Below are positions 44,602 to 53,550 of a stretch of DNA of 64,000 nucleotides, in pieces. The stretch spans positions 124,001-188,000 of the forward strand of contig WGNR01000020.1 of the NCBI GenBank assembly GCA_016124445.1, given 5' to 3'. The translations under genes and the position numbers were made by a program. The DNA comes from a bacterium (GTDB lineage: Bacteria > Planctomycetota > Planctomycetia > Pirellulales > Pirellulaceae). The notes beneath the pieces were generated by a model. It was not told the DNA's origin. It searched no databases and saw only the letters and a program-made list of their open reading frames with translations. How positions within the stretch are numbered: position 1 is the first letter of the stretch; each line of letters begins with the position of its first letter.

Positions 44602-45503
44602 TGAAGGCCCTGATTACTGGTATTCATGGTTTCGCCGCGCGGCACCTCGCCGCGCATTTGCTTGCGTCCGACGATCAAGTTTATGGAACCTATGCCAGTA
44701 GCCAGCCCTCTTCGCCGAACACGCTGCCGTGGGATATCTCGCGGCCTGCTTCTCCTGATCTGATCGATTCGCTGACCGAGATAGCCCCTGATGTGATCTA
44801 TCACCTGGCGGCGATCAGCCACCCAGGCAGCTGCGGCGACGATCTGCCGACCGAAACTTGCAAGGCAGTCAATATCCTCGGGACCCGGCATGTGGCCGAC
44901 CTGGCGTTGGCTTTGCCTACCAGGCCGAAGATGTTGTTCGTCAGCAGCAGCAAGATCTACGGTGCGCGGACCGTGGAAAACCCTTTGGCCGCCGAGGACG
45001 ATCCGCCGGCGCCCAAGGGAGGTTACGCCCACAGCAAATGGGCTGCCGAGAACCTCCTTCGTGACCGAGTCGCTAAGGGTTTGGAGGTAATCATTTGCCG
45101 GGCCTTCAATCACACCGGCCCAGGCCAAAGTCCGATCTACCTGGTCCCCGAATGGTGCCAGAAGGTAGCCAGCGGCAAAAGCCCCCAAACGGTTCGATCG
45201 CTCACGACGTCACTCGATCTAAGCGATGTCCGCGACGTGGTTCGGATCTATCGGCTGCTGATCGAGAAAGGTACCTGGGGCGAAACTTATAACGTCGGCA
45301 GCGGCCTGGCAATCACGACCCGCGACATTTGGAACCTGCTCTGCGAGATCCGCGGCGAGAACCTGGAAGCCCAGGCCGAGAAAACCGATCCCTCCCAGCA
45401 GCCAATCGCCGACGTTACCAGGTTGCATGCGGCAATCGGTTCGATGGATCGTCTTACGCTGCGGCAGACCCTGGAAGATGTTTACCGCGACGCGGTGGGT
45501 TAA
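44601..45503 (+). CDS. NAD-dependent epimerase/dehydratase, GDP-4-keto-6-deoxymannose reductase-like
   Basis: The 300-residue protein has the extended short-chain dehydrogenase Rossmann motif ALITGIHGFAARHLAAHLL, VIYHLAAISHPG, the catalytic Ser region FVSSSKIYGA and YxxxK (YAHSKWAAENLL), plus a CRAFNHTGPGQ substrate loop. It resembles GDP-mannose 4,6-dehydratase/RMD enzymes that make deoxy sugars for surface glycans. It starts with GTG sharing one base with the gyrA stop, so it is translationally coupled, an unexpected partnership. The substrate is uncertain. Confidence 0.88.
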   Translation: MKALITGIHGFAARHLAAHLLASDDQVYGTYASSQPSSPNTLPWDISRPASPDLIDSLTEIAPDVIYHLAAISHPGSCGDDLPTETCKAVNILGTRHVADLALALPTRPKMLFVSSSKIYGARTVENPLAAEDDPPAPKGGYAHSKWAAENLLRDRVAKGLEVIICRAFNHTGPGQSPIYLVPEWCQKVASGKSPQTVRSLTTSLDLSDVRDVVRIYRLLIEKGTWGETYNVGSGLAITTRDIWNLLCEIRGENLEAQAEKTDPSQQPIADVTRLHAAIGSMDRLTLRQTLEDVYRDAVG

Positions 45504-45895
45504 ACACGGAAAACAGAGTCAATTTCCCAAAAGCACTTCTACCGTCCCTCGCCAGGCACCTCCTCGACTGAGATCTGCCTAAAAAGTGGGGATTCTCTCT
45601 CGGCGCTTATTTGGATTTCTCGCGTCTAAAACCGGGTTAGCGGGGGATTCTTTTTGTCTTTTCTTGGTTTTTTTCTTCTCTTCTATGTGTTCCCAAAAAC
45701 GGGGCCTTTTTTCCTGAAATCAGTGTTTAATTGCGATTAATATATCCAAGACCTGATTTCAATTCCACGGTTGAGATCGGCCCCCACCGCCCCCTACCCG
45801 CCCCACATGCAACTTGATCCCCTGGCTACCCAAGCCAGTCATGCGACTTCGTCAATTGTTCATTCATCTTTAGTTAATTGACCTGGGAGTATTTT
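45504..45895. other. AT-rich promoter and leader region of the first DUF1559 gene
   Basis: About 390 bases with long T runs. A pair of inverted segments (TGAAATCAG near 45,715 and CTGATTTCA near 45,753) flanks an AT-rich core with TATATC. The leader shares the elements CCCAAGCCA, TCATGCGACTT and a (TGACC/TGATC)TGGGAG Shine-Dalgarno region with the second DUF1559 gene at 47,693. No gene is present. Confidence 0.5.
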
Positions 45896-46870
45896 ATGAA
45901 ACGCCGTCCAAACGCGTTTACGCTTGTCGAGTTGTTAGTTGTCATTGCGATCATCGGAGTTTTGATCGCGCTATTGTTACCCGCCGTTCAGCAGGCGCGC
46001 GAAGCCGCTCGACGGATGTCTTGCACCAACAACCTGAAGCAAATCGGGTTGGCCGTTCAAAACTTCCACGATACGTACAACAAGATTCCAGCAGGTGTCT
46101 ACGACCACGATCCAGCGACGGCTAATGAGGCGGAATGGGGTTGGACGGTGATGATCTTTCCGTTCCTGGAATTGAAAAACGAGTACGAGGTTTTAGACCC
46201 AGCTCATAAGACCCTCGGGGACAATATCTCGCTCATCACGGCCACTTCTCACAATGGTGATACCCCGGTGAGCGCCTGGCCTGCGGCAGTCCAGCCGTTG
46301 GTTCAACTAGTTGGCAACGAACTGAAAGTTTGGAATTGCCCGAGCGGTTCGTCCAACATTCCGACTACCAACTTCAATGGCATCAAACGAAACGCTGGTG
46401 TTACCCGATCGACGTATGTCGGTAACTGCGGTGATGGCATCAACTACGGGTACGGCTCGAAGTACGGTGTTTTGATGGGCTGGGACGCATATCCAGGTGG
46501 GAAAGAACTTGGTTTTCAAGACATCACGGACGGCTTGAGCAACACCTACCTGGTTGGCGAGAAAGCTCATAAAGACAGCACGCAAGATATCCCAGCCTGG
46601 TTGGGTTGCGGCAAATGGCCCGGCAATGGCGACAACGCTTCACCGCTTTTGAGCCTGACCAACTACCCAATCAATTACTTCAAAGGTTCGGAAACCAGCG
46701 GCGCCGTCATCAACAACAGCTACCGCAAAGGCTTCAGCAGCTTTCACCCAGGCGGAGTTCAATTTGTGTTTGTCGATGGCTCGGTTCATTTCATCGCAGA
46801 TACGATCAACGTCTACACGCATAAATACCTGGGACGACGCAATGACGGTCAGGTGCTGGGTGAGTACTAA
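45896..46870 (+). CDS. DUF1559 protein with type IV pilin-like N-terminus (tandem copy 1)
   Basis: The 324-residue protein starts with a prepilin-type leader (RRPNAFTLVELLVVIAIIGVLIALLLPAVQQAREAAR), cleaved by a prepilin peptidase before Phe. A DUF1559 domain follows, with SCTNNLKQIGLAVQNFHDTY, WNCPSGS, ITDGLSNTYLVGEKA and the C-terminal GFSSFHPGGVQFVFVDGSVHFI block. These pseudopilin-like proteins are massively expanded in planctomycetes, but no function is known. ATG at 45,896 is preceded by TGGGAG. It is nearly identical in many blocks to the gene at 47,693. Confidence 0.93.
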   Translation: MKRRPNAFTLVELLVVIAIIGVLIALLLPAVQQAREAARRMSCTNNLKQIGLAVQNFHDTYNKIPAGVYDHDPATANEAEWGWTVMIFPFLELKNEYEVLDPAHKTLGDNISLITATSHNGDTPVSAWPAAVQPLVQLVGNELKVWNCPSGSSNIPTTNFNGIKRNAGVTRSTYVGNCGDGINYGYGSKYGVLMGWDAYPGGKELGFQDITDGLSNTYLVGEKAHKDSTQDIPAWLGCGKWPGNGDNASPLLSLTNYPINYFKGSETSGAVINNSYRKGFSSFHPGGVQFVFVDGSVHFIADTINVYTHKYLGRRNDGQVLGEY

Positions 46871-46921
46871 GTTTTCGCAAGACGTTTCGTCCTGCGTTTA
46901 ACTCAGTCATTGGAAACACCG

Positions 46922-46966
46922 AGACGGCGCGTGGGTACCAAGAACACCCACCAGCCGTCTATTTCC
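46922..46966 (+). terminator. Putative terminator after DUF1559 copy 1
   Basis: AGACGGC (46,922-46,928) pairs with GCCGTCT (46,954-46,960), with an inner GTGGGT/ACCCAC stem, followed by a T-containing run. It lies 52 bases after the stop. Confidence 0.65.
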
Positions 46967-47055
46967 ATTTTGAAACTGAATCATTGGCAGCATGCTTCGT
47001 CAGCGCCAGCGCGTCGCTGAATCTAGAGGCTTTCCCAAGGAATGCGAGAATCACT

Positions 47056-47478
47056 ATGTTGCGAAATACATTGCACCTGCTGTTACCTTTTTTGACTGTG
47101 CTGCTGGTTGGTTGTTCGAACAGTAGCGGAGTCACAACGGCCCCGGTAACCGGAACGATTACCGTGAACGGCAAGCCGGTACGTGGCATTCATGTCGAGG
47201 TTGCCCCGGTATCGGGAGATCGCCCATCAGTAGCAAACACCGACGAAAACGGAAAGTTCCGGGCCCAGTTCCTGAAGGACCAATATGGCGTGGTCCCTGG
47301 TCCGGCTGTTGTCAAAATCTCTTACATCGTCGGGATGGGGATGGTTAACAAACTTCCGAAGGACTTGAGCGTGGGTGCCGCAGATATCCCTGAACTGAAT
47401 ATCGAAATTCCGCCGGAAGGACTCGTGTTTGACTACGACGTCAAATACAAAGGTGGCGACCTCCCGCCACAAAACTGA
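47056..47478 (+). CDS. Small lipoprotein with a carboxypeptidase-regulatory-like domain
   Basis: The 140-residue protein has a lipobox LVGC (Cys20) after a hydrophobic leader. It contains a single beta-sandwich resembling carboxypeptidase regulatory domains: VTGTITVNGKPVRGIHVEVAPVSG, TDENGKFRAQF and PGPAVVKISYIVG. These domains often mediate carbohydrate or protein binding at the cell surface. The same combination of a DUF1559 gene and a small lipoprotein is common in planctomycetes. ATG at 47,056 has a GCGAGA leader. It lies between the two DUF1559 copies. Confidence 0.85.
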   Translation: MLRNTLHLLLPFLTVLLVGCSNSSGVTTAPVTGTITVNGKPVRGIHVEVAPVSGDRPSVANTDENGKFRAQFLKDQYGVVPGPAVVKISYIVGMGMVNKLPKDLSVGAADIPELNIEIPPEGLVFDYDVKYKGGDLPPQN

Positions 47479-47519
47479 TTCGGGAAGAATCGATCCGATA
47501 AGAATCGGGCTTGGTGACC

Positions 47520-47545
47520 CCTCGAACTGGAATCCAGGTTCGAGG
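47520..47545. terminator. Imperfect hairpin, possible terminator
   Basis: CCTCGAACTGG pairs with CCAGGTTCGAGG with one bulged base around AAT, followed by TTTG. It follows the lipoprotein gene. Confidence 0.5.
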
Positions 47546-47692
47546 TTTGCGCCGACCCAACCCCTTTGATCCCCTCATGTAACTCACGCCCCCGGCTTCC
47601 CAAGCCATTCATGCACCGTGGCCTTTGGCCACCTGACCCATTCATGCGACTTGGATTTTTTGTTAGCTGATTTATTGATCTGGGAGAGTTTC

Positions 47693-48661
47693 ATGAAACG
47701 CCGAACCAACGCGTTTACACTCGTCGAATTGTTAGTGGTGATTGCGATCATCGGAATTTTGATCGCATTGCTTTTGCCGGCAGTGCAGCAGGCACGCGAA
47801 GCCGCTCGAAGGATGTCGTGCACCAACAACCTGAAGCAAATCGGGTTGGCTGTCCAAAACTTCCACGATACCTACAACAAGATTCCGGCAGGTGTCTACG
47901 ACCACGATCCAGCTACTGCCAACGAGCCGGAATGGGGTTGGACCGTGATGATCTTTCCCTTCCTGGAATTGAAAAACGAGTACGAGGTGTTGAGCCCAAC
48001 TCGAAAGACGCTGGCCGAAGACATCTCGCTTATTACTGCTACTTCTCACAATGGTGATACCCCGGTGAGCGCCTGGCCTGGTGCGGTCCAGCCGTTGGTT
48101 CAACTGGTCGGCAGCGAGTTGAAAGTGTGGAATTGCCCGAGCGGTTCGTCCAACATTCCGATCACCAGCTTCAATAACATCAAACGAACTGCTGGTGTTA
48201 CCCGGTCCACCTACACCGGCTGCGCTGGATACGGCATCAACTATGGGGCGAAGGATGGAGTTCTCATCGGCTGGAAAAGCCTTCCGGGCGGGAGAGAGCT
48301 GGCATTTCAAGACATCACGGATGGCCTGAGCAACACCTACCTGGTTGGCGAGAAAGCTCACAAGGACAGCACGCAAGACATCCCAGCCTGGTTGGGCTGC
48401 GGCAACTACCCTGGCAATGGTGACAACTCTGCACCCTTGCTGAGTTTGACCAGTTATCCGATCAACTATTTCAAGGGTAGCGAAACCAACAATGGCAAGA
48501 TTAACAACAGCTACCGCAAGGGTTTCAGTAGTTTTCACCCAGGCGGCGTGCAGTTTGTATTCGTCGACGGATCGGTGCATTTTATTTCCGATACGATCAA
48601 CGTGTATACGCACCAGTATTTGGGTTCACGCTACGACGGCCAGGTGCTGGGCGAATATTAA
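47693..48661 (+). CDS. DUF1559 protein with type IV pilin-like N-terminus (tandem copy 2)
   Basis: The 322-residue protein repeats the architecture of the gene at 45,896: prepilin-type leader RRTNAFTLVELLVVIAII, SCTNNLKQIGLAVQNFHDTYNKIPAG, WNCPSGSSNIP, FQDITDGLSNTYLVGEKAHK and the terminal FHPGGVQFVFVDGSVHFISDT. Long stretches are identical between copies at protein and DNA level, while the region around residues 155-190 differs. ATG at 47,693 is preceded by CTGGGAGAG. The duplication appears recent. Surface function unknown. Confidence 0.93.
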   Translation: MKRRTNAFTLVELLVVIAIIGILIALLLPAVQQAREAARRMSCTNNLKQIGLAVQNFHDTYNKIPAGVYDHDPATANEPEWGWTVMIFPFLELKNEYEVLSPTRKTLAEDISLITATSHNGDTPVSAWPGAVQPLVQLVGSELKVWNCPSGSSNIPITSFNNIKRTAGVTRSTYTGCAGYGINYGAKDGVLIGWKSLPGGRELAFQDITDGLSNTYLVGEKAHKDSTQDIPAWLGCGNYPGNGDNSAPLLSLTSYPINYFKGSETNNGKINNSYRKGFSSFHPGGVQFVFVDGSVHFISDTINVYTHQYLGSRYDGQVLGEY

Positions 48662-48713
48662 GTGTTCGCCCTTCGTTAGGTCCGAGCGTCTAACCTAGTC
48701 ATTAAGAATTCAC

Positions 48714-48756
48714 AAACGGCAGGTCGACAACTAGCGTCCACCTGCCGTTTTTTTTT
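48714..48756 (+). terminator. Intrinsic terminator after DUF1559 copy 2
   Basis: AAACGGCAGGT (48,714-48,724) pairs with ACCTGCCGTTT (48,740-48,750), followed by six more T residues. Confidence 0.88.
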
Positions 48757-48815
48757 GAAGATGGTGCGATAGGTTCGGCTTCGCCTTGCTCTTGCACCCC
48801 TAAGTCTCGGTTTCG

Positions 48816-49598
48816 TCAGGTGGAGAACTGATCGGCCGCCAGGGCAACGCCGCGGTGGACCAGGTGGTTGACCGTTTCGATTTCCATTTCCATCCAGGGT
48901 GCCAGGTAATTGACGTCGCCACCACTGAAAAAGACTTGCGGTGGCTGGTCCGAGTCCAATTGATCAGCAACGCGTCGGATTGCTTCTTTGACGGCGCCGA
49001 CCGAACCCCAGAACAGCCCGCTATGCATCGCTTCGTAGGTGTTGGTGCCGATCGCTTTCGGTTCGACTTCCAGGTCGAACATGATCCGCGGCAGAGCATC
49101 GGTGTTTTCGGCCAAGGCGTTGGCGCTCATCTTCATGCCCGGCAGAATCGTTCCGCCGACGAACTCTCCTTCGTCCGAGATCGCATCGACCGTGATCGCC
49201 GTGCCGGCGTCGACGACGATTGCCGGACGGCCGCTGGTTCGCAATCGGTTGGCGGCGACCGCGGCTGCCAAACGATCGAGGCCGATTTTCTCCGGCGCGT
49301 CCAGGGTGACTTCAATTGGCAATTGCGTGTCGCTCAGGGCATTAAACGATTGCACACGCGGCTCGGTCTTCGAGAACGCTTCGAGCGAAGCCAACGCCGA
49401 GCGATGCACACTGACGACGTACCAGGCAAGTGGCTCTTCAATCAGCCATTCGCGGAGGCCTGAAATATCAGATGAACTGGACGAGTAAGAAAACGTGGTC
49501 ACCGGCGCGGTGACTTCCGCGGGATCAAAGTTTTCAAACCGGGCGAGATGGACTCGTGTGTTGCCCACATCGACCGTGATGAAAGACCTGTCAGGCAT
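48816..49598 (-). CDS. coaX: Type III pantothenate kinase
   Basis: The 260-residue protein has the type III kinase phosphate motif FITVDVGNTRVHLARF, the substrate motif EKIGLDRLAAAVAANRL and the ASKHA motif IVVDAGTAITVDAISDEGEFVGGTILPG. It phosphorylates pantothenate, the first step of coenzyme A synthesis, in the cytoplasm, and needs a monovalent cation. Type III enzymes are insensitive to CoA feedback. Its start overlaps the obg stop by one base (TGATG), so the two genes are translationally coupled. Length normal. Confidence 0.95.
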   Translation of the reverse strand: MPDRSFITVDVGNTRVHLARFENFDPAEVTAPVTTFSYSSSSSDISGLREWLIEEPLAWYVVSVHRSALASLEAFSKTEPRVQSFNALSDTQLPIEVTLDAPEKIGLDRLAAAVAANRLRTSGRPAIVVDAGTAITVDAISDEGEFVGGTILPGMKMSANALAENTDALPRIMFDLEVEPKAIGTNTYEAMHSGLFWGSVGAVKEAIRRVADQLDSDQPPQVFFSGGDVNYLAPWMEMEIETVNHLVHRGVALAADQFST

Positions 49599-50608
49599 CA
49601 GGCATCTTCCGCCAGCTTCTTAGCGGCCTCTAGTTGCGTGGCGATGAGACGAACCAATTCCTTCAGGCCCTGACCGGTAATGGCAGAGATCAAATGAACA
49701 TCGTGATCGACTTCTTCTCGAAGTTTCTCCAACGTTTCCTGCGAGTCAGGAAGCTCGGCCTTGGTGACGCATAGGATCTCGGGCCGGGCCGCAAGCTGCG
49801 GGTTGTACGCTTCCAACTCGTGGCGAATCGAACGATAGTTTTCGATCGGATCGGTGCCATCGACCGGCGATGGTTCCACCAGGTGAACCAACAAGCCAGC
49901 TCGTTCGACATGCCGCAGGAATTCGTGCCCCAGCCCGACACCCTCGGCGGCGCCTTCAATCAGCCCGGGAATATCGGCCAGGATGAATTCAGTATCGATA
50001 TCGACTTGAACCTGTCCCAGGTTCGGGAACTTGGTCGTGAAGGGGTAGTCAGCGATCTCGGGTCGTGCTCGGGAGAGTCGCGACAGCAGCGTGCTTTTGC
50101 CGGCGTTCGGTTTGCCAATGAGACCGACGTCGGCGATCGATTTCAGTTCCAGCGTCAGCAAACGTTTCTCACCAGGATCGCCGGGCTGGCATTCGCGTGG
50201 TGCGCGATTAGTCGACGACTTGAAGCTCAGATTGCCCCGGCCTCCTTTGCCGCCGCGCGCGGCGACGAGTTGATCGCCATCGTTGGCCAGATCTTTGAGG
50301 ATGAAGTCTGCATTGGCATCGATCACCACCGTTCCCGGCGGAACCTTGATGATGATGTCTTCCCCTTTGCGGCCGGTCCGATTGGCACCACCGCCATGGC
50401 CGCCGCGTTTGCCGCGCCAGTGATGTTGATGGGCCAGCTGAACGAGGCTGTTCACGCCGTTCTCGGCCTTGATGATGATGCTGCCGCCATCACCGCCGTC
50501 GCCACCATCGGGACCACCTTTGGGGATATATCGCTCGCGACGGAAACTCGAGCAGCCATTGCCGCCGCCGCCTGCTTCCACTTCAATTTGTACGCGATCG
50601 ACGAACAT
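49598..50608 (-). CDS. obg: GTPase Obg (CgtA)
   Basis: The 336-residue protein has the Gly-rich Obg fold (VEAGGGGNGCSSFRRERYIPKGGPDGGDGGDGG, GGKGGRGNLSF). A G domain follows with G1 GLIGKPNAGKSTLLSRLS, G2 DYPFTTKFPN, G3 ADIPGLIEGA and G4 CVTKAEL (a variant of NKxD, with T-K-A-E). It is a ribosome-associated, growth-essential GTPase involved in 50S assembly and stringent response. It follows rpmA, as in most bacteria, with a 139-base gap that contains hairpins. The C-terminal OCT domain of some homologues is absent. Confidence 0.95.
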   Translation of the reverse strand: MFVDRVQIEVEAGGGGNGCSSFRRERYIPKGGPDGGDGGDGGSIIIKAENGVNSLVQLAHQHHWRGKRGGHGGGANRTGRKGEDIIIKVPPGTVVIDANADFILKDLANDGDQLVAARGGKGGRGNLSFKSSTNRAPRECQPGDPGEKRLLTLELKSIADVGLIGKPNAGKSTLLSRLSRARPEIADYPFTTKFPNLGQVQVDIDTEFILADIPGLIEGAAEGVGLGHEFLRHVERAGLLVHLVEPSPVDGTDPIENYRSIRHELEAYNPQLAARPEILCVTKAELPDSQETLEKLREEVDHDVHLISAITGQGLKELVRLIATQLEAAKKLAEDA

Positions 50609-50663
50609 ATTTGGCAGTTGCCCTTGGGCAAACAGAAACAGGGCCCAACGAAAAACGAAAATA

Positions 50664-50685
50664 GGGATGGTCGACTGACCATCCC
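50664..50685 (-). promoter_or_regulatory. Hairpin between rpmA and obg
   Basis: GGGATGGTC (50,664-50,672) pairs with GACCATCCC (50,677-50,685) around GACT, in the obg leader. There is no T tract. It may tune obg expression relative to rpmA. Confidence 0.45.
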
Positions 50686-50747
50686 CATGGAATCTCTACG
50701 GTGTGAATCACTGGCCGCAGCTTCCCAATTTCAGGGAAGCCTGTCGG

Positions 50748-51002
50748 CTAGTTGGCTTCCGCGGTGACGATGTTCACCCGGCGGCTGCCCTGGTCGAACA
50801 TGACGGTACCGTCGGTCAACGCGAACAGGGTGTAATCTTTGCCCATGCCGACGTTCTTACCAGCGCGGAACTTGGTACCGAGTTGGCGAACCAGAATGCT
50901 GCCAGCGGTCACCGATTGGCCGCCGTACTTCTTCACGCCGCGGTACTGCGGGTTGGAATCGCGACCGTTACGGCTGGAACCTTGACCTTTCTTATGGGCC
51001 AT
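50748..51002 (-). CDS. rpmA: 50S ribosomal protein L27
   Basis: The 84-residue protein is a typical L27: MAHKKGQGSSRNGRDSNPQYRGVKKYGGQSV, GSILVRQLGTKFRAGKNVGMGKDYTLFALTDG. It sits at the peptidyl-transferase centre. It precedes obg, the conserved arrangement, but rplU (L21), usually just upstream, is absent: the upstream gene is an unrelated secreted protein. The C-terminus (VNIVTAEAN) is slightly divergent. Confidence 0.96.
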   Translation of the reverse strand: MAHKKGQGSSRNGRDSNPQYRGVKKYGGQSVTAGSILVRQLGTKFRAGKNVGMGKDYTLFALTDGTVMFDQGSRRVNIVTAEAN

Positions 51003-51116
51003 GACATCTGCTCCTGAGGTATTTTTACGAGGCCGCGGGTAAGGTGCGGCATTTATAGTGCTATTGGATCGATAAACGCCCTGACCACTAGAGATCGGCC
51101 AGGGGAAACTCGAAGT

Positions 51117-52127
51117 TTATCGGAAGATCCACTCGTATTCAACCTCTCCCGGGATCCCGTAACGAATTTCTGCTTCGTTTTCGTCACGATGGTCCCCAGG
51201 ACGCCAGAAATTGAGTTTGAGCGTCTTTTGCTCGTACTGGCGGTAAGAAAGCGGGGTGGAGCCGGGCTGAACGCTTGCATCCTTGTCATCCTTCCAGCGG
51301 AAAGCGTTCGTCAGGCCGTCGATGTAGATGCTGAAGAAGTCGGTTTCCGGGTCGATATCTTCCCAGGTAACCACCCCCCAGATGCTGTTGTCCTGATCCT
51401 CAGTCGTGACCGGAATATCGAACCGGCTGATTTCGACCGTGTTGTATAGCTTGCTGCCGCCTGTTTCGCGCTCAGCGATCTTTTCGATAGCTGCGGGCAG
51501 GATTCGATCGAGATACTCTTTCTTCACCTTGGTGTCCTTGGCTTCCAGGACGAATCGCGGGAAGAAGCGAATCCCAGGCGAGGGCAGGCCTTCCAGCCGT
51601 TTTGCTTCGTACTTCACGTTGCCGTACTCGTCTTTGACCGGCACATGACGCAACGGATTGCCGTAGTTGGTAACTTTGTAAACCATGTACCAGATGAGCT
51701 TCTTCTGCAGTTTTCCGCTTGGCTGAGGAATTCCGACTTCCACCATGCGGACCGGCTTGAACGAGAATTCCAGGCCCCAAATATCGCGGCGAAAGATCAC
51801 CTGCGATGCCATCGCCTTAAGGGTGCGGGTATCAGACAGGAAATTGGGCTGCCAATCGAGATTGGGGATCTCTTGCAGAATGTCTTTGTACTGCTCAGGT
51901 TTCGAGAACGTATCTTCCGCGCTGATCTTGGGTTTGATCGTCGTCAAAACCCCTTCCACGAACATCCGGTTGGGCGGATTGGCTTGAGCCAAGCGGATCG
52001 CATCATTTGCGGCATTTTTGCTGTCTTCTGGCGATGCTGCCCAGGTAGCCGTGGGAAACAGCACTGACACCGTCGAAAACAACGTCAGGGAGAGCAAAAA
52101 CAAGTTGCGAAGGGTACCAGCAGTCAT
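51117..52127 (-). CDS. Secreted protein of unknown function, planctomycete type
   Basis: The 336-residue protein has a signal peptide (LFLLSLTLFSTVSVLFPTATWAA). Its body is beta-rich with WGLEFSFKPVRMVEVGIPQPSGKLQKKLIWYMVYKVTNYGN, LPSPGIRFFPRFVLEA, VEISRFDIPVTTEDQDNSIWGVVTWEDIDPETDFFSIYIDGLTNAF and an EVEYEWIFR C-terminus. I recognise no named domain. The conserved aromatic and Gly pattern suggests an Ig-like or beta-sandwich fold. It lies 115 bases upstream of rpmA in the same direction, so it may be part of the same transcript. Confidence 0.78.
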   Translation of the reverse strand: MTAGTLRNLFLLSLTLFSTVSVLFPTATWAASPEDSKNAANDAIRLAQANPPNRMFVEGVLTTIKPKISAEDTFSKPEQYKDILQEIPNLDWQPNFLSDTRTLKAMASQVIFRRDIWGLEFSFKPVRMVEVGIPQPSGKLQKKLIWYMVYKVTNYGNPLRHVPVKDEYGNVKYEAKRLEGLPSPGIRFFPRFVLEAKDTKVKKEYLDRILPAAIEKIAERETGGSKLYNTVEISRFDIPVTTEDQDNSIWGVVTWEDIDPETDFFSIYIDGLTNAFRWKDDKDASVQPGSTPLSYRQYEQKTLKLNFWRPGDHRDENEAEIRYGIPGEVEYEWIFR

Positions 52128-52329
52128 GCGGAAACGCCCAGAGATTCGGATAAGGAAGCAATAGTGCCGCGCGCAGGGGCGCCGGCAGAAATTCTCTCAA
52201 AATCTAATATAGTTGCCCAAATTAACAGGCGTCAAGTTTTTGATAACTTTGAAGTTAGGGAAAACGGGAACTATCTCGTTTGGGTGGGAATTGCCACGCT
52301 TAATCAGTGAAAACTTCCGCCTGTAGCGA

Positions 52330-53466
52330 TTAGGCCGATACCTCCAGCATGCGCTCTAAAGCGACTCGAGACCATTTCGCGGTCTCGTCATCGACGTGGA
52401 TCTCGTTGACCGGAGTGCCGGCCGCCAGGTTCTCGAGCGACCAGCAGAGATGGGCCAGGTCGATCCGATACATGGTCGCACACATGCAAACCACCGGAGA
52501 AAGGAAATGGATTTCCTGCTCGGGATGCTCCTTCTTCAGCCGGTTGACAAGGTGAAGTTCGGTCCCGATCGCCCATTTTGTTCCTGGCGCAGCGTTCTGG
52601 ACCGTTTGAATGATCTTGCCGGTCGAGCCTGAAACATCGGCGACTTCGTTCACTTCTCGCATACATTCCGGGTGCACCAGGATTTTGATCCCCGGGTGGT
52701 TTTGGCGAAATGCTTCGACATGCTCCCGTTTGAACATCTGGTGAACGCTGCAGTGTCCCTGCCAGAGGATCACTTTGCTGGCGGTCAGTTGCTCTTCGGA
52801 GTTTCCGCCCAGATCGCCAGCGTAGGGATTCCAGACCGGCATCTGCTCTTCGGTGATACCCATCGTCAGGGCCGTGTTTCTCCCCAAGTGCTGATCAGGG
52901 AAGAAGAGAACGCGGCTAGTGCGGCTGAATGCCCATTTCAGGGCTTTGTCGGCATTGCTCGACGTGCAAACGATCCCGCCATGCCTACCGACGAAGGCCT
53001 TCAGGCTGGCTGCCGAATTGATATAAGTCACCGGTGTGATGTCGTTTGTGTCGATGATTTCGCCCAGATCATCCCAGGCATTTTCGACTTGATCGATCGC
53101 CGCCATGTCCGCCATCGAGCATCCTGCGGCCATGTCGGGCAGAACGACTGTTACGCGCTGTCCATCTCTTTCGGCGAGCTTTTCAGGCCGATTGGCCAGA
53201 ATATCGGCCGTTTCGGCCATGAAATGGACTCCGCAGAAAACGATGTAGCGGCAATCGCTACTTTCCGCGGCCATCTTGCTGAGTTGGTAGCTATCGCCCC
53301 GCAGGTCTGAGAGCTCGATCACTTCGTCCTGTTGGTAATGGTGCCCCAGGATAAGCAGCTTACTGCCCATCTGGTCGCGGACTTTCTGGATCCGCTGGGT
53401 CAGTTCCTCGTTGGAAAGGGATCGATAAGGTGCGAAATCGAAGGATCCGAGCGAAACGGTGGACAT
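52330..53466 (-). CDS. nadA: Quinolinate synthase A
   Basis: The 378-residue protein is a NadA enzyme. It condenses iminoaspartate (from NadB) with dihydroxyacetone phosphate to quinolinate in NAD biosynthesis. Visible are LLILGHHYQQDEVIELSD, the first cluster Cys in MAAGCSMADM, HPECMREV and SPVVCMCATMYRIDLA, giving the three ligands of the [4Fe-4S] cluster. The start at 53,466 matches the family N-terminus, with GGTTCTC upstream; the frame is open farther. It is longer than the usual bacterial type at its N-terminus. No nadB or nadC is close by. Confidence 0.94.
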   Translation of the reverse strand: MSTVSLGSFDFAPYRSLSNEELTQRIQKVRDQMGSKLLILGHHYQQDEVIELSDLRGDSYQLSKMAAESSDCRYIVFCGVHFMAETADILANRPEKLAERDGQRVTVVLPDMAAGCSMADMAAIDQVENAWDDLGEIIDTNDITPVTYINSAASLKAFVGRHGGIVCTSSNADKALKWAFSRTSRVLFFPDQHLGRNTALTMGITEEQMPVWNPYAGDLGGNSEEQLTASKVILWQGHCSVHQMFKREHVEAFRQNHPGIKILVHPECMREVNEVADVSGSTGKIIQTVQNAAPGTKWAIGTELHLVNRLKKEHPEQEIHFLSPVVCMCATMYRIDLAHLCWSLENLAAGTPVNEIHVDDETAKWSRVALERMLEVSA

Positions 53467-53550
53467 GGTGGTTCTCTTTGGTGCCTTGGGGGGTTTTAGG
53501 CAGCCAGGCAAATGAAGACGACTTAGGCAGCATTGGACTGCTGTTCGCAC

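Noticed and set aside
47732..48613. 293-codon minus-strand frame opposite the second DUF1559 gene
   Set aside because: A shadow frame; the same pattern appears, shifted, opposite the first copy because the genes are duplicates.
49820..50767. 315-codon plus-strand frame opposite obg
   Set aside because: It mirrors the Gly-rich obg gene and has no start or domain evidence.
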